Program-made: the position numbers and the translations under genes | Assembly (NCBI GenBank): GCA_003326195.1 | Contig: LXQE01000147.1 | Coordinates: forward strand, 124,001-188,000 | Direction of reading: 5' to 3' | Source of the DNA: Nostoc punctiforme NIES-2108 | GTDB taxonomy: Bacteria; Cyanobacteriota; Cyanobacteriia; Cyanobacteriales; Nostocaceae | Length of the DNA stretch: 64,000 nucleotides | Shown: positions 62,958 to 64,000 of the stretch, piece after piece | Numbering within the stretch: position 1 is the stretch's first letter | How the letters are laid out: the number at the start of each line of letters is the position of its first letter | The notes under the pieces: model-generated | Seen by the model: the letters and a program-made list of their open reading frames with translations, nothing else | Databases searched by the model: none | What the model was told of the DNA's origin: nothing

Positions 62958-64000
62958 ATTATTTAGTCAATATTTAAAGAGTTAAATTGTTATAGCTACT
63001 ATTAACCAAAATTAGCAAAACTTATATAGCATTTCCTAAGCATACAAGGTACATTTTAGCCCTCTCCTCGCTTGCGGGGAGGGGTTCGAGGGTGGGGTTC
63101 TTGTACCTCACTCAACCAAGAACCGCCATATAAGATTTAATCAAGAAGTTCTAAAACATTGCAATTACTTACTTGTCCACAACACTAGTCCATAGTAAAT
63201 ATTGTGGCTATAAACTGTTTTAATATAAGAGCATGTTTTAAAAGTGGTTGGCTGTAATTTTAGACACTTATTGATCCCCCTAACCCCCCTTAAAAAGGGT
63301 AGGGCTAGTTCATTCGATCTCTTAGGGATTTTGTCAATAGTATAAGTCAGAAAATTGCTGGATTTGGTACTCTAAAAGCTACCACCTCAACGAGTAAATT
63401 TAAGTGAGAACACCATTTTATTGTCTAATCGGATTTTTAGTCACCTGATTTATTTGCTTAAAACGCTCGTAAATCAGCGCCTTTTAGGGAATGAAACAGT
63501 CCTGCCTTCAGAAGGGGGCAAAGTCTCTAAAAATCTCCCTTTTTAAGAGGTATCTAAAACGTTTTGCTACCGACCAGAAGACTTTTAAAACATCCTCTAA
63601 ATAACTAACATATAACTGTGGTTAGGCTTCTATCCAATAAGTCAATTATTTGACATAAAGTTAATACAAATTTTACTAGAGGCTTTAGTATAATAAAAAT
63701 TTAGCAGTTACTTAATTTTTAGTAAAGAGATAATAATAGAATTTTTTCAAAATCATTCTTGAGGATTAATACCTTTATATAGGAATATTAAAATTTAGCT
63801 TCTACTAGTACACATAGACATAAAGAATGCTGCATTTATATAACCAATAGTTAGGATTGGGGTTGAAATTTAACTTATTTGAGTAGTCTTTTTAGATAAT
63901 GTGGAGAGAAAATTTCCCAGATACGCTGTTTGTCTATTTACCTCCTAATCCCAGAGATGCTGAATAACTAATCTAAGACTAATTGCATAAGTCTTGAGAA
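62958..64000. other. Gene-free end of the window with repeat fragments
   Basis: No frame over 60 codons. Repeat fragments include CTCTCCTCGCTTGCGGGGAG GGG-type text near 63061-63100 and CCCCCTAACCCCCCTTAAAA near 63274. The remainder is AT-rich. A downstream gene outside the window may use this as promoter region. Confidence 0.5.

Overview
The window comes from a filamentous, Nostoc-like cyanobacterium (order Nostocales). The evidence is the very dense GCGATCGC (HIP1) octamers, tandem heptanucleotide repeats (GTCATTT and ATGCCCC types), many short GC-rich palindromic interspersed repeats, and lineage-typical genes: ClpS followed by DUF2103, the DUF3038-DUF4335 pair, a Ycf35-ferredoxin-DUF2997 operon, DUF4912 and DUF4058. 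No rRNA, tRNA or CRISPR array was found.

Layout. 1-5.4 kb: the end of a DUF4912 protein, an exported FAD oxidoreductase, clpS, DUF2103, then repeats. 5.5-11.8 kb: a conflict/cell-death type island with a 1407-residue caspase-STAND NTPase-WD40 protein, divergent from a small gene and a frameshifted coiled-coil membrane gene. It is followed by a DUF433 gene interrupted by a 124-bp element. 12.3-15.3 kb: a flavoprotein/persulfide-dioxygenase fusion and an SDR protein. 16.3-23.9 kb (minus strand): a likely operon of haloperoxidase-like protein, c-type cytochrome-like protein, formylglycine-generating enzyme, arylsulfatase and BASS transporter. 24.7-29 kb: MFS transporter, Asp/Glu racemase-like protein, GST and a CmcJ/NvfI-type oxidoreductase. 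29-41 kb: ordinary cyanobacterial genes (Mrp ATPase, 2'-5' RNA ligase-like, DUF4058, HEAT, ferredoxin, ModA-like protein with a PEP-CTERM-like tail, DUF3038/DUF4335, YiaA/B, ferredoxin/Ycf35/DUF2997, tyrosine phosphatase, methyltransferase, orphan MazF).

41-63 kb is the most coherent accessory region and looks like a galactose/galactofuranose locus. It has a YtfQ-YtfR-YtfT-YjfF-type ABC importer, a GH2 glycosidase, GalT, an M24-fold protein without its metal ligands, GalK, a cupin, a phytanoyl-CoA-dioxygenase-like protein and a GH43 glycosidase. It also has a glycosyltransferase fused to UDP-galactopyranose mutase, a GH1-like domain fused to an RmlD-like reductase, and an MFS transporter. A plausible reading is that glycosidases release Galf or Gal, the ABC system imports it, GalK and GalT convert galactose to UDP-galactose, and the mutase/transferase fusion makes UDP-Galf and transfers Galf. 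Import and synthesis of Galf would then be encoded side by side. No dedicated regulator is visible.

A theme across the window is interspersed repeats that have entered coding sequence in frame: in the STAND NTPase domain, the DUF2103 N-terminus, the sulfatase (twice), the formylglycine-generating enzyme, the cytochrome leader and probably the GH1/RmlD linker.
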